Positions 63,924 to 64,000 of a stretch of DNA of 64,000 nucleotides are shown piece after piece. Below the pieces are notes generated by a model, which did no database searches, was not told the origin of the DNA, and worked only from the letters and a program-made list of their open reading frames with translations. Location: NCBI GenBank assembly GCA_029287595.1, contig JARFQU010000023.1, forward strand, positions 32,493-96,492. The letters are read 5' to 3'. Source of the stretch: Halioglobus sp. Lineage in GTDB: Bacteria > Pseudomonadota > Gammaproteobacteria > Pseudomonadales > Halieaceae. Each line of letters opens with the position of its first letter. The stretch's first letter is position 1. Made by a program: the position numbers and the translations under genes.

Positions 63924-64000
63924 ATGATCACCATTACAGAATCGGCCCAGGAATATCTTGTCGAATTGCTGTCAAAACAGGACGATGCCCTGGGTGTCAG
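63924..64000 (+). CDS. nfuA: Fe/S biogenesis protein NfuA (partial, cut by right edge)
   Basis: Only the first 25 codons are present: MITITESAQEYLVELL and SKQDDALGV. This matches the start of NfuA (MITITESAQ...), whose N-terminus is an A-type-like Fe/S carrier domain. NfuA delivers 4Fe-4S clusters under stress. The ATG at 63924 gives the family N-terminus; an in-frame ATG lies four codons earlier. Divergent from metH. Confidence 0.7.
   Translation, partial: MITITESAQEYLVELLSKQDDALGV

Noticed and set aside
1..64000. CRISPR arrays, prophage, insertion sequences or rRNA genes
   Set aside because: No regularly spaced repeats, transposase or phage structural genes, or rRNA-like sequence were seen on reading through the window.

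Overview
The window looks like a chromosomal segment of a marine gammaproteobacterium, probably of the Cellvibrionales/Halieaceae type. That placement is inferred from gene content: the order tig-clpP-clpX-lon-hupB-ppiD, a yceD-rpmF-fab operon, tusDCBE, fused MetH, an ETF/ETF-ubiquinone oxidoreductase pair, and an SDR plus acyl-CoA ligase catabolic cluster. No phage, IS element, transposase, integrase or CRISPR array was seen.

Layout. 0-4.4 kb: a sigma-70 family factor cut by the left edge, divergent from a MerR-type regulator, then a small membrane protein, a LEA14-like lipoprotein and a sodium-dependent transporter. 4.5-7.9 kb: a large AsmA-family protein and tRNA-Leu(UAA). 8.1-11 kb: an accessory MarR / PrnB-like (IDO fold) / kynureninase-like PLP enzyme cassette. 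11.3-17.8 kb: a DUF4124 protein and a catabolic cluster (four SDR-type enzymes, one SnoaL-like protein, one acyl-CoA synthetase). 17.8-24.1 kb: all-alpha dUTPase plus a nuclease-like protein, then a leftward tRNA-modification group (tusDCBE, ybiB-like, trmA), a Bax-inhibitor-1 protein and tRNA-Ser(UGA). 24.1-37.5 kb: rne, rluC, maf, then yceD-rpmF-fabD-fabG-acpP-fabF-pabC-mltG-tmk-holB-pilZ, with plsX and fabH absent from their usual place. 37.5-40.4 kb: an AT-rich gap with a possible small RNA, a GH84 / phosphomannose-isomerase-like pair where tatD often sits, and tRNA-Leu(UAG). 40.4-49 kb: the protein quality-control block tig-clpP-clpX-lon-hupB-ppiD, with a heat-shock-type promoter before lon. 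49-55.3 kb: a SerA-type dehydrogenase, a YiiX-like hydrolase, DUF1285, ETF-QO and etfBA. 55.3-56.1 kb: two inverted, diverged copies of a structured repeat. 56.1-64 kb: a CPA2 antiporter, DUF934 plus sulfite reductase, two small membrane proteins, metH and the start of nfuA.

Most of the window is housekeeping. The standout is the pair of ~270-nt elements at 55446-55714 and 55776-56045. They point toward each other and keep the same internal register to within one base. They share near-identical core blocks, yet their helical arms differ in sequence while staying self-complementary, which is the pattern of compensatory change expected of a selected RNA or single-stranded DNA structure. Further candidates are the MarR/PrnB/kynureninase-like cassette, the GH84/PMI-like pair, a possible leftward small RNA at about 37534-37740, the sigma/MerR divergent pair, and an 11-bp perfect inverted repeat spanning the metH-nfuA promoters.

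Coordinates and translations were read by eye. Family assignments rest on recognised motifs and could not be checked by database search.
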